NCBI RefSeq assembly: GCF_034422975.1
Contig: NZ_CP139873.1
Location: 1,736,001-1,800,000 of the forward strand
Length of the DNA: 64,000 nt
DNA from: Idiomarina sp. PL1-037
GTDB lineage: Bacteria > Pseudomonadota > Gammaproteobacteria > Enterobacterales > Alteromonadaceae
Direction: 5' to 3'
Every line of letters starts with the position of its first letter. Within the stretch, counting starts at the first letter, position 1. This document shows, piece after piece, positions 52,854 through 62,120 of the stretch. The notes under the pieces are model-generated. The model was not told the origin of the DNA. It saw only the letters and a list, made by a program, of their open reading frames with translations, and searched no databases. The translations under genes were made by a program, and so were the position numbers.

Positions 52854-52887
52854 CTGTCATAAAAACAGCACCGTGTATTCATATAAA
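52854..52887 (+). promoter_or_regulatory. possible PhoB box and -10 of the first alkaline phosphatase gene
   Basis: CTGTCATAAA (52854-52863) equals the first half of the E. coli phoA Pho box; the second half is weaker. TATAAA (52882-52887) lies 10 bp beyond an 18-bp box, the spacing of PhoB-dependent promoters. Inferred from position and gene function. Confidence 0.4.
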
Positions 52888-52966
52888 GTATACAAAGCTT
52901 TAACACTCTCCCCCTATCTTAATTACGCCGAATTGAAGTAACTCTTTTAACGATTGGGGAACCTAA

Positions 52967-54559
52967 ATGAATACACGATGGAAAGCAGTTTCTGCGGCTA
53001 TTGCCGTCAGTCTTTCAATGACGGCGGTAGCGCAACAAATTCAAGTCATACCTAACTATCAGAAAGACAATGCCTGGTATACTGAAGCACAAACCCGCCT
53101 GTCTGAAAAAGAAGTAACTAATAACCAGTTTAAAGCCAAAAACGTTATTGTATTTGTCGGTGACGGCATGGGCATTTCTACGCTGACGTCAGCCCGCATA
53201 CTAAAAGGTCAACTTAACGGACAGCCAGGTGAAGAAGAATTTTTGGCATTTGAACGTTTTCCTAGAACAGCGCTAGTCAAAACTTATAACGTCGACGCTC
53301 AAACTCCTGACTCTGCCGGCACTATGACGGCTATGATGTCAGGCTTAAAAACGGACGTCGGCGTTATTGGCGTCAATGAGCAAGTCCAACGCGGTGAATG
53401 CTCCACCTCTAAAGGTAATGAAGTAGCAACAGCACTAGAGCTTGCAGAAATTAAAGGGTTATCGACCGGCATTGTCTCTACGGCCCGAATTACACACGCA
53501 ACACCTGCCGCAACTTATGCGAAATCTGCAGATCGTAACTGGGAAGATATATCTGACATGCCTGAGTCAGCTATTAATCAGGGGTGTAAAGATATTGCCG
53601 ATCAGCTTGTCAATTTCGAAACTTACCTCGAACAACGTTACACCGGAATAGATGTTGATGGTATTGAAGTTGTCTTAGGTGGCGGCAGACGTCACTTTCT
53701 CCCAAAAGATGAGTCGTTTAACAGCCCTGACGCAGGCAGCGCAGTTGAGGGTGATCGGACCGATAGCAGGGACTTAACCTCTGAATGGCAAGAACGATAC
53801 GCAGATGGCGTCTACGTTTATGATCAAGCAGGCTTTGACAGCCTCGACACTGCTAGTACAAACAAGTTATTCGGGCTTTTCAACGAATCTCATATGCAAT
53901 ACGAGGCAGATCGCGATAACGACATAGCAGGCGAACCGTCAATTGAGCAAATGACCGAGACCGCACTCAATATACTGAAAAAAAATAATAAAGGCTTCTT
54001 TTTGATGGTGGAGTCAGGCCGTATTGACCACGCCCATCACGCAGGGAATGCTGCAGGGGCTCTAACCGATACTCTGGCGTTTGAAGCAGCAATCAAGTCA
54101 GCCTATGAAAATACTGATCCCGAGGAGACACTGATACTGGTAACGGCTGACCACGGACACGTATTTACAATAGCTGGCTACCCTAAACGTGGTAATCCCA
54201 TTTTAGGTAAAGTTGTTAACGTTGGGTCTGAAGAGCCAGCCGAAGCAGCTGACGGCATGCCATATACCACTTTAGGTTACACCAACGGTCGAGGCTTTAT
54301 GAATTTAGCAACAGAAACCAATTCCGATGTTGCTTACACAATGGATATTGATACCGGTCGCAAAGACTTAACGGGTATTGATACCACCTCTGCCGGCTAT
54401 CATCAGGAAGCGTTGATACCGCTTAGTTCAGAGACCCACTCGGGCGAGGATATAACACTGCACGCGACAGGACCAGGAAGCCAACTGGTACAGGGCGTAG
54501 TAGAACAAAGCGTTGTTTTTCATATCATTAACCAAGCACTCGGACTTCTCGACGAGTAA
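52967..54559 (+). CDS. alkaline phosphatase (PhoA-type superfamily)
   Basis: A 530-residue secreted phosphatase. Signal peptide to about residue 22 (TAVAQQ), metal Asp in VGDGMGIST, catalytic Ser116 in QTPDSAGTMTAMMSG, zinc histidines in GRIDHAHHAGN and TADHGHVFTIAGY, with THSGED near the C-terminus. It hydrolyses phosphate monoesters in the periplasm or medium. The next gene is a close paralogue, 11 bp away. A possible Pho box lies upstream. Confidence 0.93.
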   Translation: MNTRWKAVSAAIAVSLSMTAVAQQIQVIPNYQKDNAWYTEAQTRLSEKEVTNNQFKAKNVIVFVGDGMGISTLTSARILKGQLNGQPGEEEFLAFERFPRTALVKTYNVDAQTPDSAGTMTAMMSGLKTDVGVIGVNEQVQRGECSTSKGNEVATALELAEIKGLSTGIVSTARITHATPAATYAKSADRNWEDISDMPESAINQGCKDIADQLVNFETYLEQRYTGIDVDGIEVVLGGGRRHFLPKDESFNSPDAGSAVEGDRTDSRDLTSEWQERYADGVYVYDQAGFDSLDTASTNKLFGLFNESHMQYEADRDNDIAGEPSIEQMTETALNILKKNNKGFFLMVESGRIDHAHHAGNAAGALTDTLAFEAAIKSAYENTDPEETLILVTADHGHVFTIAGYPKRGNPILGKVVNVGSEEPAEAADGMPYTTLGYTNGRGFMNLATETNSDVAYTMDIDTGRKDLTGIDTTSAGYHQEALIPLSSETHSGEDITLHATGPGSQLVQGVVEQSVVFHIINQALGLLDE

Positions 54560-54582
54560 TCTGAAGCGAAATGGAGCAAAGA

Positions 54583-56400
54583 ATGAAACTCTTTAAACTC
54601 AGTTTAATCACCCTTAGCGTCATCAGTCTAGCCGCTTGCGATCTCGAAGGAGATGACGGTGTTAATGGTACCGATGCTATTAACGGTCTGACCAAACAAA
54701 CAACTTTAATGACCAGCAATGAAAATTGTCCTAACGGTGGCGTTCGTATCGACTCTGGGCAAGATACAAATGGCAATAACAAATTGGACGACAGTGAAAT
54801 TCAGAGCACAAATTACGTTTGCGAGCCCGGTAATACGGCTATTAATAGCGGAGAAATATTGAATAACCTTAATAACAGCTGGTATGTCCAAGCTCAGCAG
54901 GTATCGGAACAAAATAAAGAAGCGTGGCTGGAAGCTACCGTTAAAGAGGCTCGCGGACAGGCAAAAAATGTAATTCTGTTTGTAGGCGACGGAATGGGAG
55001 TTTCAACAGTTACCGCTGCACGCATACTGGATGGTCAACGCAGAGGCTTAATGGGTGAAGAAAACGAGCTCAGCTTCGACCACTTCCCTTTCTCCGGACT
55101 TTCCAAAACCTACAATGTGGACGCACAAACACCTGACTCTGCCGGCACAATGACAGCAATGATGAGCGGCGTCAAAACAGACGTTGGTGTTATTGGAGTT
55201 GACGAAACCGTTCAACGCGGTGACTGCTCAACGGCACAAGGCAATGAGCTGGTTACGGCTTTAGAGTTAGCCGAAATTGCGGGTAAGTCGACGGGTATTA
55301 TATCCACCGCCAGAATCACTCACGCTACGCCAGCAGCTACCTTCGCAAAGTCGGCTGATCGCAACTGGGAAGATATTTCCGACATGCCACAAGAAGCCAT
55401 TAACTCAGGCTGTAAGGATATTGCGGAGCAATTAGTTAACTTTGAGGCTAATTTGGAAAGTCGCTTCAGCGGTCTTGATGTAGACGGCATTGAGGTTGTT
55501 ATGGGTGGCGGGCGTCGACACTTCTTACCTAAAGATCCAGCTTTTAACAGTCCGGACGCTGCCAGCAGTGTTGAGGGTGACCGTACCGATGGCCGCGACT
55601 TAACCACAGAGTGGCAAACGCAATATCCTACTGGCATCTACATTTACGATAGCATCGGTTTTGACAGCATAACAGACTCAACGGAACGTGTGTTTGCGCT
55701 ATTCAACGAGTCGCATATGCAATATGAAGCTGACCGCAGCAACGATATTGCCGGTGAGCCGTCACTGACAGAAATGACAGAAAAAGCGATAGCCGTACTA
55801 AATAAGAATCCAAGAGGTTTCTTTCTTAGCGTAGAATCTGGACGAATCGATCATGCTCATCACGCCGGGAATGCTTATGGCGCTCTTAATGACACCATAG
55901 AATTTGCCCGGGCAATAGCTAAAGCCGACGAAATGACCAATGATGACGATACGCTCATTATTGTTACAGCGGATCACGGGCATGTTTTTACAATTGCCGG
56001 ATATCCTAAACGCGGCAACCCTATACTAGGCAAAGTTGTAAATGTAGGCGCTGATGCTCCGGCTGAAGCTGCAGATGGAATGCCATACACTACGCTAGGT
56101 TATACAAACGGTCGTGGCTTTATGGACTTAGGCAGCGAAACAAACTCTGATGCAAGCTACGGAATGCCTATAAGCGCAGGGCGTAAGGACCTAAATAGTA
56201 TCGATACAACTCAACCAGGATACCACCAGGAAGCCCTGGTTCCCCTATCTTCTGAAACCCACTCGGGTGAAGACGTTGGGATTTATGCAAAAGGTCCTGC
56301 CGCTTTTATGGTAAACGGCACCAATGAACAAAGCATTATCTTTCATATTATGAACTATGCAAGTGACTTAGCTGAACAAGCAGAAAACCGCTTAAACTAA
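54583..56400 (+). CDS. alkaline phosphatase paralogue, lipoprotein with N-terminal extension
   Basis: A 605-residue paralogue of the preceding gene; start ATG 54583 has GGAG upstream (in-frame ATG at 54571 does not). It is a lipoprotein (SLAAC, Cys19) with Asp at +2, the inner-membrane retention signal. Residues about 30-85 form a short domain resembling DUF7151 (NENCPNGGVRIDSGQDTNGNNK). The phosphatase domain is complete (PDSAGTMTAMMSG, GRIDHAHHAGN, TADHGHVFT). Tandem duplication then divergence in location is inferred. Confidence 0.9.
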   Translation: MKLFKLSLITLSVISLAACDLEGDDGVNGTDAINGLTKQTTLMTSNENCPNGGVRIDSGQDTNGNNKLDDSEIQSTNYVCEPGNTAINSGEILNNLNNSWYVQAQQVSEQNKEAWLEATVKEARGQAKNVILFVGDGMGVSTVTAARILDGQRRGLMGEENELSFDHFPFSGLSKTYNVDAQTPDSAGTMTAMMSGVKTDVGVIGVDETVQRGDCSTAQGNELVTALELAEIAGKSTGIISTARITHATPAATFAKSADRNWEDISDMPQEAINSGCKDIAEQLVNFEANLESRFSGLDVDGIEVVMGGGRRHFLPKDPAFNSPDAASSVEGDRTDGRDLTTEWQTQYPTGIYIYDSIGFDSITDSTERVFALFNESHMQYEADRSNDIAGEPSLTEMTEKAIAVLNKNPRGFFLSVESGRIDHAHHAGNAYGALNDTIEFARAIAKADEMTNDDDTLIIVTADHGHVFTIAGYPKRGNPILGKVVNVGADAPAEAADGMPYTTLGYTNGRGFMDLGSETNSDASYGMPISAGRKDLNSIDTTQPGYHQEALVPLSSETHSGEDVGIYAKGPAAFMVNGTNEQSIIFHIMNYASDLAEQAENRLN

Positions 56401-56409
56401 CCCCTTCAC

Positions 56410-56430
56410 GGCGGCTCTACAGCCGCCTTT
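56410..56430 (+). terminator. terminator after the phosphatase pair
   Basis: GGCGGCT (56410-56416) and AGCCGCC (56421-56427) with a CTAC loop followed by TTT. Lies between the second phosphatase and the next gene. Confidence 0.7.
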
Positions 56431-56446
56431 CCAAGAGGATAATGCA

Positions 56447-57172
56447 ATGTGGAAAATACTTTCAATTTTGATTATTGCCATTACCAGTACTCAAGTTTCA
56501 GCCCAGAGTTGCGATGCTCTCTGGTTAACTGCTGATTACGATATTAAGCACTCAACCCAAGCAGGTAATGAGCAGCATACGAAAATGACAGTGTGGCGAA
56601 AACCCGAACATGTGGCTCATCAATACGCGCAGACACAAATCACAGAGATGTGGCAATTTGTGCGCCAAGGCATGCTAAAGCCAACTCGTTATTTTGACGA
56701 ACACAAACGTGCTATCGAATACCAGCCTAATGAGCTCGTTCATGGAAAACGAGAAACGGATTGGTCCTATAGAAACCAGTTGGTTTCTAACCAGCTTATC
56801 GATTCGATGAACAAAGTGGATGAACGTGACTCTGGCTGCATGAAAGTGGTCACTTATAAAAAAACGCTAAATGGAAACGAATTGGTACTTGAGTGGCTTC
56901 CGGCTTACAAGCTGCCACTTCGCTTTCAGCGAAAAGATAACCAAGGCAACAGCATAGTCTGGCAGCAACAAAGTCTAACGAAAGACTCCGACAAAGTGGC
57001 TGCATTTTTTGAGCGAAGAGACAATTATAAAGCGACCGACTATGCTGATATTGGTGACGATCATACTGACCCATTTTTAACGAACATGGTGACTCAGGGC
57101 TTTATCGAGCAAGGCGCCAGTGGCTTTTACGATACCAAAGGGCGTGCTATTAAAAGCGAGCACACCCATTAA
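56447..57172 (+). CDS. periplasmic protein of unknown function
   Basis: A 241-residue secreted protein (signal peptide ending SAQS). The N-terminal part after the signal (CDALWLTADYDIKHS) and the QFVRQGMLKPTRYFDEHKRAIEY stretch look like a beta-rich ligand- or lipoprotein-carrier-type domain, but I cannot name the family. It follows the two phosphatases, 47 bp downstream, separated by a terminator hairpin. A shared role in phosphate or phospholipid use is a guess. Confidence 0.6.
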   Translation: MWKILSILIIAITSTQVSAQSCDALWLTADYDIKHSTQAGNEQHTKMTVWRKPEHVAHQYAQTQITEMWQFVRQGMLKPTRYFDEHKRAIEYQPNELVHGKRETDWSYRNQLVSNQLIDSMNKVDERDSGCMKVVTYKKTLNGNELVLEWLPAYKLPLRFQRKDNQGNSIVWQQQSLTKDSDKVAAFFERRDNYKATDYADIGDDHTDPFLTNMVTQGFIEQGASGFYDTKGRAIKSEHTH

Positions 57173-57210
57173 TTATGCAAGTTAAAGGTGTAATGCCAAT
57201 ACCAGACGAG

Positions 57211-59097
57211 CTATTCCACACAAACGCAGTTCCGGCCGGCACTTTTCGCTTTGTATAACTGCCGGTCTGCCCGTCGAATTGTACCGGCCGCCGCTTGCTT
57301 GGCTTTAAGGGGCGCAGCCCCCATACTTAAGGTTAATACAGGCGGCTTCGCTTGTTTGTACTCATGCGTAATCGCTAGTTCAACTATGGCCTCACGCAAT
57401 TCATTCAACTTCTGCTCAATGGGTTCAGCTGCTGGGATAATTATTGCGAACTCTTCGCCTCCATAGCGGTAAACTTTTAGTAGTGTTTTGTCTCTTAGGC
57501 AGTCAGCAATTCTTTTCAAAGCACGGTCACCCGCCTCATGCCCGTAGTTGTCGTTGTATGGTTTAAATTCGTCAATGTCGGCCATCATTAAATAGTAGGA
57601 CTTCCCTGACTCGATAGCGGCACTCAAATCCTTGTCAAAAGCTCGACGATTAAATAGCCCGGTTAAACCATCCATATGCGCCAGCGCGTCCAATTGCTTA
57701 TTCGCCTCAGCCAGCTCTGCTGTGCGTGACTCAACTTGTTGCTCCAGTTCCGTTTGAGCCGAAATAAACCGAGCCGCCATAGTTTTAAATGCATCCAGCG
57801 CTTGTTTAACTTCACCCCGGGCTTTTATAGATGCTGCTCTGTGAGATAAAGCTTCCTGGTAATTACGCTGCCCCATTAATGACGCTACTGTTGCTACTTC
57901 GTGCAATGGTTTACTGATTTCTCTTTGAATAAGCCAGTACGTCATCAACAGAATAAGTATGACTAAGCCGACACCCGCCGCTACCAATCTAATTGGAAGG
58001 TCTACCGCTTGTTTACGAATTTCACTCAATGGGTAGGCGGTTATGTGCCACCAATTCGGGCCAGCTATTTTATCGACAATAAGCAGTTGTCCCTCTATCT
58101 CGTTCTCTAAAATAAAGGACTGACTCGTCCAGTTTTCCCTTGTGACCAAATGACTTAACTGCTGGTATAAAGGCTCCGCATAAGTTTCAGACGTGAGCGT
58201 TGAGCGCTCGACAATAGCCTCTTGCGTCAGATTTGAAGCGGCAATTAAATCGCCTTTCGTATTTAAAACGATGTGCTCTGATTCAGGTCGCTTTTTCTCC
58301 GTTAAGTCACTCAATAAACTACTTAATGCGACATCAAAGCTGGCAGTTGCTAAATGCTGCCCGTTTAAATCAATGGGCTTTTGATAGGTAATTGTCCATA
58401 CATCAGCCGAAATATCATAATAAAGCCCCGTCCAGTTAGGAGCACGATCTGGGTTTTCGCTTTGCAGCGTTGATTTAACCACCGAAAAGTCAGTGATCAC
58501 CAAATCTTTGTCGGCCAAAAGTCCCCATGGAGAATCAACTGAATAAATTAACAATGCGTTCTCAGGCATAGAGAAGTGGGTATTAGATACGTCTTTTTGC
58601 CACGCCGGCCCGAGTTCATTTAAAGCATGCTGGGCCGCCAACACACGTATTTTAAACTCATCGTTTATTGGCTTCTCCCGGGGCCCTAAAAAGGCACTAA
58701 GGTTTTCAAAGTATCGAGAGTAAGTTGTAATCCCGCGGTAAAACTCAGGTTTTAATCGTACTACTCCGGGCGAGGTCTCTTCGTACCACTCATCAAATTG
58801 GTGAGTCAAACCTTCAGTAGCTCGTGCTATCTCGTATTGATTAAGAAATTCTTCCGTTAAAATATCGGCGTTACTCTCAATACGGTTAAATAAAGCTTGG
58901 TTACGTTCAAGGGTAGGTGCTAAATCTCGTTTTAAAACGGTTATAACCCGTTCTCTGTCGTTGCTATAGGTGGTTAGGAAAGTAATAGCCGAAGCAATAA
59001 TCACAATAGAAATAGCCCAAATACTGATTTTTACCAGCAGCGCTGTTGTTAGCTTCTCCCGCCGGTGCAGTCGGCGATTATCCTGTCGTCTTTCCAA
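57211..59097 (-). CDS. Cache-domain diguanylate cyclase
   Basis: A 628-residue membrane protein. An N-terminal helix (about residues 25-45), a periplasmic Cache-like sensor region of about 320 residues, a second helix (about 370-390), a HAMP-like helical linker and coiled coil (FISAQTELEQQVESRTAELAEANKQL), then a GGDEF domain with DGLTGLFNRRAF and active RYGGEEF. The RxxD inhibitory site is absent (KTLL). It makes c-di-GMP from GTP in response to a periplasmic ligand. Monocistronic. Confidence 0.92.
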   Translation of the reverse strand: MERRQDNRRLHRREKLTTALLVKISIWAISIVIIASAITFLTTYSNDRERVITVLKRDLAPTLERNQALFNRIESNADILTEEFLNQYEIARATEGLTHQFDEWYEETSPGVVRLKPEFYRGITTYSRYFENLSAFLGPREKPINDEFKIRVLAAQHALNELGPAWQKDVSNTHFSMPENALLIYSVDSPWGLLADKDLVITDFSVVKSTLQSENPDRAPNWTGLYYDISADVWTITYQKPIDLNGQHLATASFDVALSSLLSDLTEKKRPESEHIVLNTKGDLIAASNLTQEAIVERSTLTSETYAEPLYQQLSHLVTRENWTSQSFILENEIEGQLLIVDKIAGPNWWHITAYPLSEIRKQAVDLPIRLVAAGVGLVILILLMTYWLIQREISKPLHEVATVASLMGQRNYQEALSHRAASIKARGEVKQALDAFKTMAARFISAQTELEQQVESRTAELAEANKQLDALAHMDGLTGLFNRRAFDKDLSAAIESGKSYYLMMADIDEFKPYNDNYGHEAGDRALKRIADCLRDKTLLKVYRYGGEEFAIIIPAAEPIEQKLNELREAIVELAITHEYKQAKPPVLTLSMGAAPLKAKQAAAGTIRRADRQLYKAKSAGRNCVCVE

Positions 59098-59130
59098 AAT
59101 GCTAGGCCATTGTTTTCTGTAAATCTAACA

Positions 59131-59149
59131 AGCATTTTGAACAAATGCT
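59131..59149 (-). promoter_or_regulatory. inverted repeat upstream of the cyclase gene
   Basis: AGCATTT-TGAAC-AAATGCT, perfect 7-bp arms, 34 bp upstream of the cyclase start. The rest of the 237-bp gap (59098-59334) shows nothing else recognisable. Operator candidate only. Confidence 0.3.
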
Positions 59150-59334
59150 ATTATCAAAACAAGCTAAACAACAATAATCAAAACCAAATTCAACGTGAGG
59201 GTTCTGGTACTGACCCGATTTATGCTGCTACTTTAGCGCTTTTATATTTATGAAGTACATTTACAAGTCGTCCTTGTTAATAGTTTATAATGGCTATTTT
59301 TGACTGACTAACGTTGAAAGATGCCCACTGCTGC

Positions 59335-59739
59335 TCACTTTGGCAGCCGACCGAATTCCGGCACATCACCTAAACCTTTATCCCAAACAGCTTTGCTAGA
59401 TGTAAAGATGTGAGCTGTTGGTGCCATAGAGACTTCCGTATCCAAACACCCGGCGGGAATGGCGAGCAACCCCGCCTCATGAATGATTGGCAATGCGGAA
59501 CCGCAGAACTTACAAAAACTTTTCTTGTGACGAGTACCTGGAAGCGTGAAGGTTGTCACAGAATTTGAGCCCGCCAACCAAGTCAACTTGGCTGATTTCG
59601 AAAATAGATTCGCCGCATGAGCAGACCCGGTATCCTTTTGGCAATGCTGACAATGACACAGGTAAAAGCCATCGAACTTCCCTTGCACTTCAAATTTCGC
59701 ATTGCCACACAGGCAAGAACCAGAATAATCAGTCATCAA
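59335..59739 (-). CDS. GFA-family (glutathione-dependent formaldehyde-activating-like) protein
   Basis: A 134-residue zinc protein with CLCGNAKFEV, CHCQHCQKDTGSAHAANLF, and FCKFCGSALP, the cysteine pattern of the GFA/CENP-V fold, which binds two zinc ions. Related to formaldehyde-glutathione-activating enzymes, but most members have no proven substrate. Start is at ATG 59739 or the adjacent ATG. Soluble. Confidence 0.85.
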   Translation of the reverse strand: MMTDYSGSCLCGNAKFEVQGKFDGFYLCHCQHCQKDTGSAHAANLFSKSAKLTWLAGSNSVTTFTLPGTRHKKSFCKFCGSALPIIHEAGLLAIPAGCLDTEVSMAPTAHIFTSSKAVWDKGLGDVPEFGRLPK

Positions 59740-59854
59740 GTTTTCCTCTATTGCCTGGAGACCGCGCGAACATTACATTTTTATATTGTGCGCGCGCATT
59801 AGCGCCTCCTTAATGGACATTGGTTATAGGACTGTGCTTGGAGCACAAAAGCTT

Positions 59855-59900
59855 AGCCACCTCAAACCTCAGCAGATTAAACAATGCCCTTGAGGTGGCT
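59855..59900 (-). terminator. hairpin downstream of the small lipoprotein gene
   Basis: AGCCACCTCAA (59855-59865) and TTGAGGTGGCT (59890-59900) form a perfect 11-bp stem with a 24-nt loop, directly after the minus-strand lipoprotein stop. On the minus strand it is followed by AAGCTTTTG. Confidence 0.55.
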
Positions 59901-59903
59901 TTG

Positions 59904-60218
59904 TCAGTCCTTACCTTCAGTCGTTTCTTGATCCTCTGCTTTGAGTGGAGAATAAATACATGAAACACCACCTTTTGTAAGGGCAATGTTGAAGCGGTGA
60001 TCACAATTAACTGCTGCAAAAATAACGGGTAATTGCTCATTTCCGAAAGAACCAGGAAGGAAGACAACCTTCTGACCTGCTTTACATGAAGCGGCAGTAA
60101 CGTCTTTTTGCCAATCCCTCACTTCACATAAGCTTTCTTGATCAATCGGAACGCTTTGATCGTTACAGCCTGACAAGACGGCAATAGCTGCCGACAATAT
60201 AAGTCCTCTTTTAATCAT
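59904..60218 (-). CDS. small lipoprotein, function unknown
   Basis: A 104-residue lipoprotein (lipobox VLSGC, Cys18, Asn +2). The mature part contains three further cysteines (CEVRDW, SCKAGQKVVFLPG, CDHRFN, SCIYSP) and no known domain; the paired cysteines suggest disulfides. Divergent from the GbsR regulator gene. Function unknown. Confidence 0.65.
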   Translation of the reverse strand: MIKRGLILSAAIAVLSGCNDQSVPIDQESLCEVRDWQKDVTAASCKAGQKVVFLPGSFGNEQLPVIFAAVNCDHRFNIALTKGGVSCIYSPLKAEDQETTEGKD

Positions 60219-60407
60219 ATTTTTCTCCTGTTATACCCGCTCTAAATTCTAATTAAGCTCATAAACTGACTGCCTGAAGTCTAAAACTTTTATGCCGTGC
60301 GCGTGCATTTTGAACCTAATTCATAGGTATCACGAACAACGTTAGGTTAAGAATTGAAAATACTAAAAAAAGGTTAATCATCACTCTCATATCTCTGGAA
60401 AAGTTTA

Positions 60408-60441
60408 TTTAGCCTGTTCAGTCTTGACTGAACAGGCTAAA
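60408..60441 (+). promoter_or_regulatory. perfect 34-bp palindrome upstream of the GbsR/RND operon
   Basis: Arms of 16 bases (TTTAGCCTGTTCAGTC and GACTGAACAGGCTAAA) around TT, 40 bp before the regulator start. Perfect symmetry over 34 bp in a divergent promoter region suggests an operator, probably for the adjacent regulator. Confidence 0.7.
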
Positions 60442-60481
60442 CAGCTTAGCCTTAAATTATCCAAATTAACAAGTTTTTACT

Positions 60482-60934
60482 ATGAATAAGCTCACCGAAG
60501 CAGAATTACAGTTTATTACCGATATGGGCATGCACACTCAGGGCTATGGTCTTTCTCGCATTGCCGGGCAAATAATTGCGGCTCTTATCATATCTGATGC
60601 CCCACTAAATACAGCCGATCTCATGAGCTTACTTGAAATAAGTAAAGGAAGTGTCAGCACCAATATTCGCTTTTTGGAAATGCTCCAGCTGGTCGAACGC
60701 AGAGCGCTGCCTGGTAAGCGCCAAAACCATTTTGTAATGCGTACCAACCCTTATGATTCGCTGCTGGAATTAAAGATAAAACAGCATGAAGAAGCGAAAA
60801 AGATAATAACGGAAGCCAAAGCAAGTATTAAGAATTCTAAAGCTCAGGAGAAAATTACTGAGCTGGAAAGGTTTAATACACTCTACGATGAAAGCGTGAA
60901 AAAGTTGCTGTTGGAGTTGAAATCCGAACGCTAA
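60482..60934 (+). CDS. GbsR/MarR-family transcriptional regulator
   Basis: A 150-residue winged-helix protein: N-terminal DMGMHTQGYGLSRIAGQIIAALIIS, HTH (NTADLMSLLEISKGSVSTNIRFLEMLQLVERRALPGKR) and a C-terminal helical dimerisation segment. This is the GbsR-type MarR subfamily. It opens an operon with an RND adaptor and pump, the usual repressor-pump layout, and probably binds the 34-bp palindrome upstream and responds to a pump substrate. Confidence 0.9.
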   Translation: MNKLTEAELQFITDMGMHTQGYGLSRIAGQIIAALIISDAPLNTADLMSLLEISKGSVSTNIRFLEMLQLVERRALPGKRQNHFVMRTNPYDSLLELKIKQHEEAKKIITEAKASIKNSKAQEKITELERFNTLYDESVKKLLLELKSER

Positions 60935-61001
60935 GCCATGCTCAATAGTCAGAAAAATTGACGTTTGACGAAAACATTTAAATAATTTAGGTGCAACATC
61001 A

Positions 61002-62120
61002 ATGACCTCATCATCACGTGGCTCACTGCACAAGCAGCAAGGCCGAATCAGTAGCTCTACAGCCGTATTTATTGCCATCGTAACCTTGGTTTTCTTGTGG
61101 ATAGCCAGTGGTTTCATCTTCAGAGGCGATACCGAAAAGACAAACGCAACTAAGAGCAATTTACCGTCAGTTGCAGTAAGAAATAGTCAAGCCCAGCTTG
61201 TGGCTCGCGAGTTGACACTAAACGGCGAAATTAGACCAAATCAGCAACTTAATATTCGAGCACGTACTGACGGCATGCTCGAGATGATTGCCGACAGCGG
61301 TGCTGAGGTTAACCAAGGTGATGTCATTGCAAAACTTTCTATTGATGATCGCGAAGTTCAACGCACTCAGGCAGAAGCTCAAGTAACAAAAGCACAAAGC
61401 GACTTCAATGCGACGAAAAAGCTCATCGAACAAAATTTGTCGTCCCAGTCTCAACTCCAGGCGTTGGAAGCACAACTAGAAGCAGCACGAGCACAGCTTC
61501 GCCGTATTACCTTCGATATTGAAAATACTGAATTGACAGCACCGGTCAGCGGCGTTATCAATCAACGCTTTATTGAGCAAGGTGCTTATGTGTCAGCCGG
61601 CAACCAAGTACTAGAGCTTATCGATAACGATCCGTTAATCGCCATTATTAACGTACAACAAAGTCAAATTCACAGGCTCAAACTCAACATGCCCGCGACG
61701 GTCAAACTTATCGGTGGTACTGATCGTCAGGGACAGGTCAGCTTTATCGCTCCTATTGCCGATCCGCAGACCCGGACATTTCGCGTTGAAATAACCATCC
61801 CAAACCAGAACGACCCTATCCCTTCCGGTATGAGTGCCGAAGTCACTATTGAAACCAACAACGTTAAAGCACACAAAATTTCTGCGGCCCAAATCAAAAT
61901 AGATGCCGCTGGCCGCATGGGTGTTTTAACCATTAATGACAATAACGAAACACGTTTTTCTCCAGTTACTGTGGAGCGGGCAGACGTTAATGCCTTATGG
62001 GTCAGCGGGCTGGATGACGAAACGCGTTTAGTCATCATTAGCCATAGTTCGTTGACCGCCGGTCAAAAAGTTACCCCCAAACCCGTACCTGCTGATTATG
62101 ACAAAGGCGAGGAATTATAA
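61002..62120 (+). CDS. RND efflux periplasmic adaptor (membrane fusion protein)
   Basis: A 372-residue adaptor. An N-terminal membrane anchor (about residues 20-40), lipoyl half-motifs (INIRARTDGMLEMIADSGAEVNQGDVIAKL-like and ELTAPVSGVINQRFIEQGAYVSAGNQVLEL), a coiled-coil hairpin between them and a beta-barrel domain. It links the inner-membrane pump to an outer-membrane channel; no outer-membrane TolC gene is visible here. Its stop overlaps the pump start (TAATG). Confidence 0.9.
   Translation: MTSSSRGSLHKQQGRISSSTAVFIAIVTLVFLWIASGFIFRGDTEKTNATKSNLPSVAVRNSQAQLVARELTLNGEIRPNQQLNIRARTDGMLEMIADSGAEVNQGDVIAKLSIDDREVQRTQAEAQVTKAQSDFNATKKLIEQNLSSQSQLQALEAQLEAARAQLRRITFDIENTELTAPVSGVINQRFIEQGAYVSAGNQVLELIDNDPLIAIINVQQSQIHRLKLNMPATVKLIGGTDRQGQVSFIAPIADPQTRTFRVEITIPNQNDPIPSGMSAEVTIETNNVKAHKISAAQIKIDAAGRMGVLTINDNNETRFSPVTVERADVNALWVSGLDDETRLVIISHSSLTAGQKVTPKPVPADYDKGEEL

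Noticed and set aside
52854..52868. CTGT-N7-ACAG read as a LexA box
   Set aside because: LexA needs 8 bases between the half-sites; here there are 7, and a Pho-type reading fits the downstream gene better.
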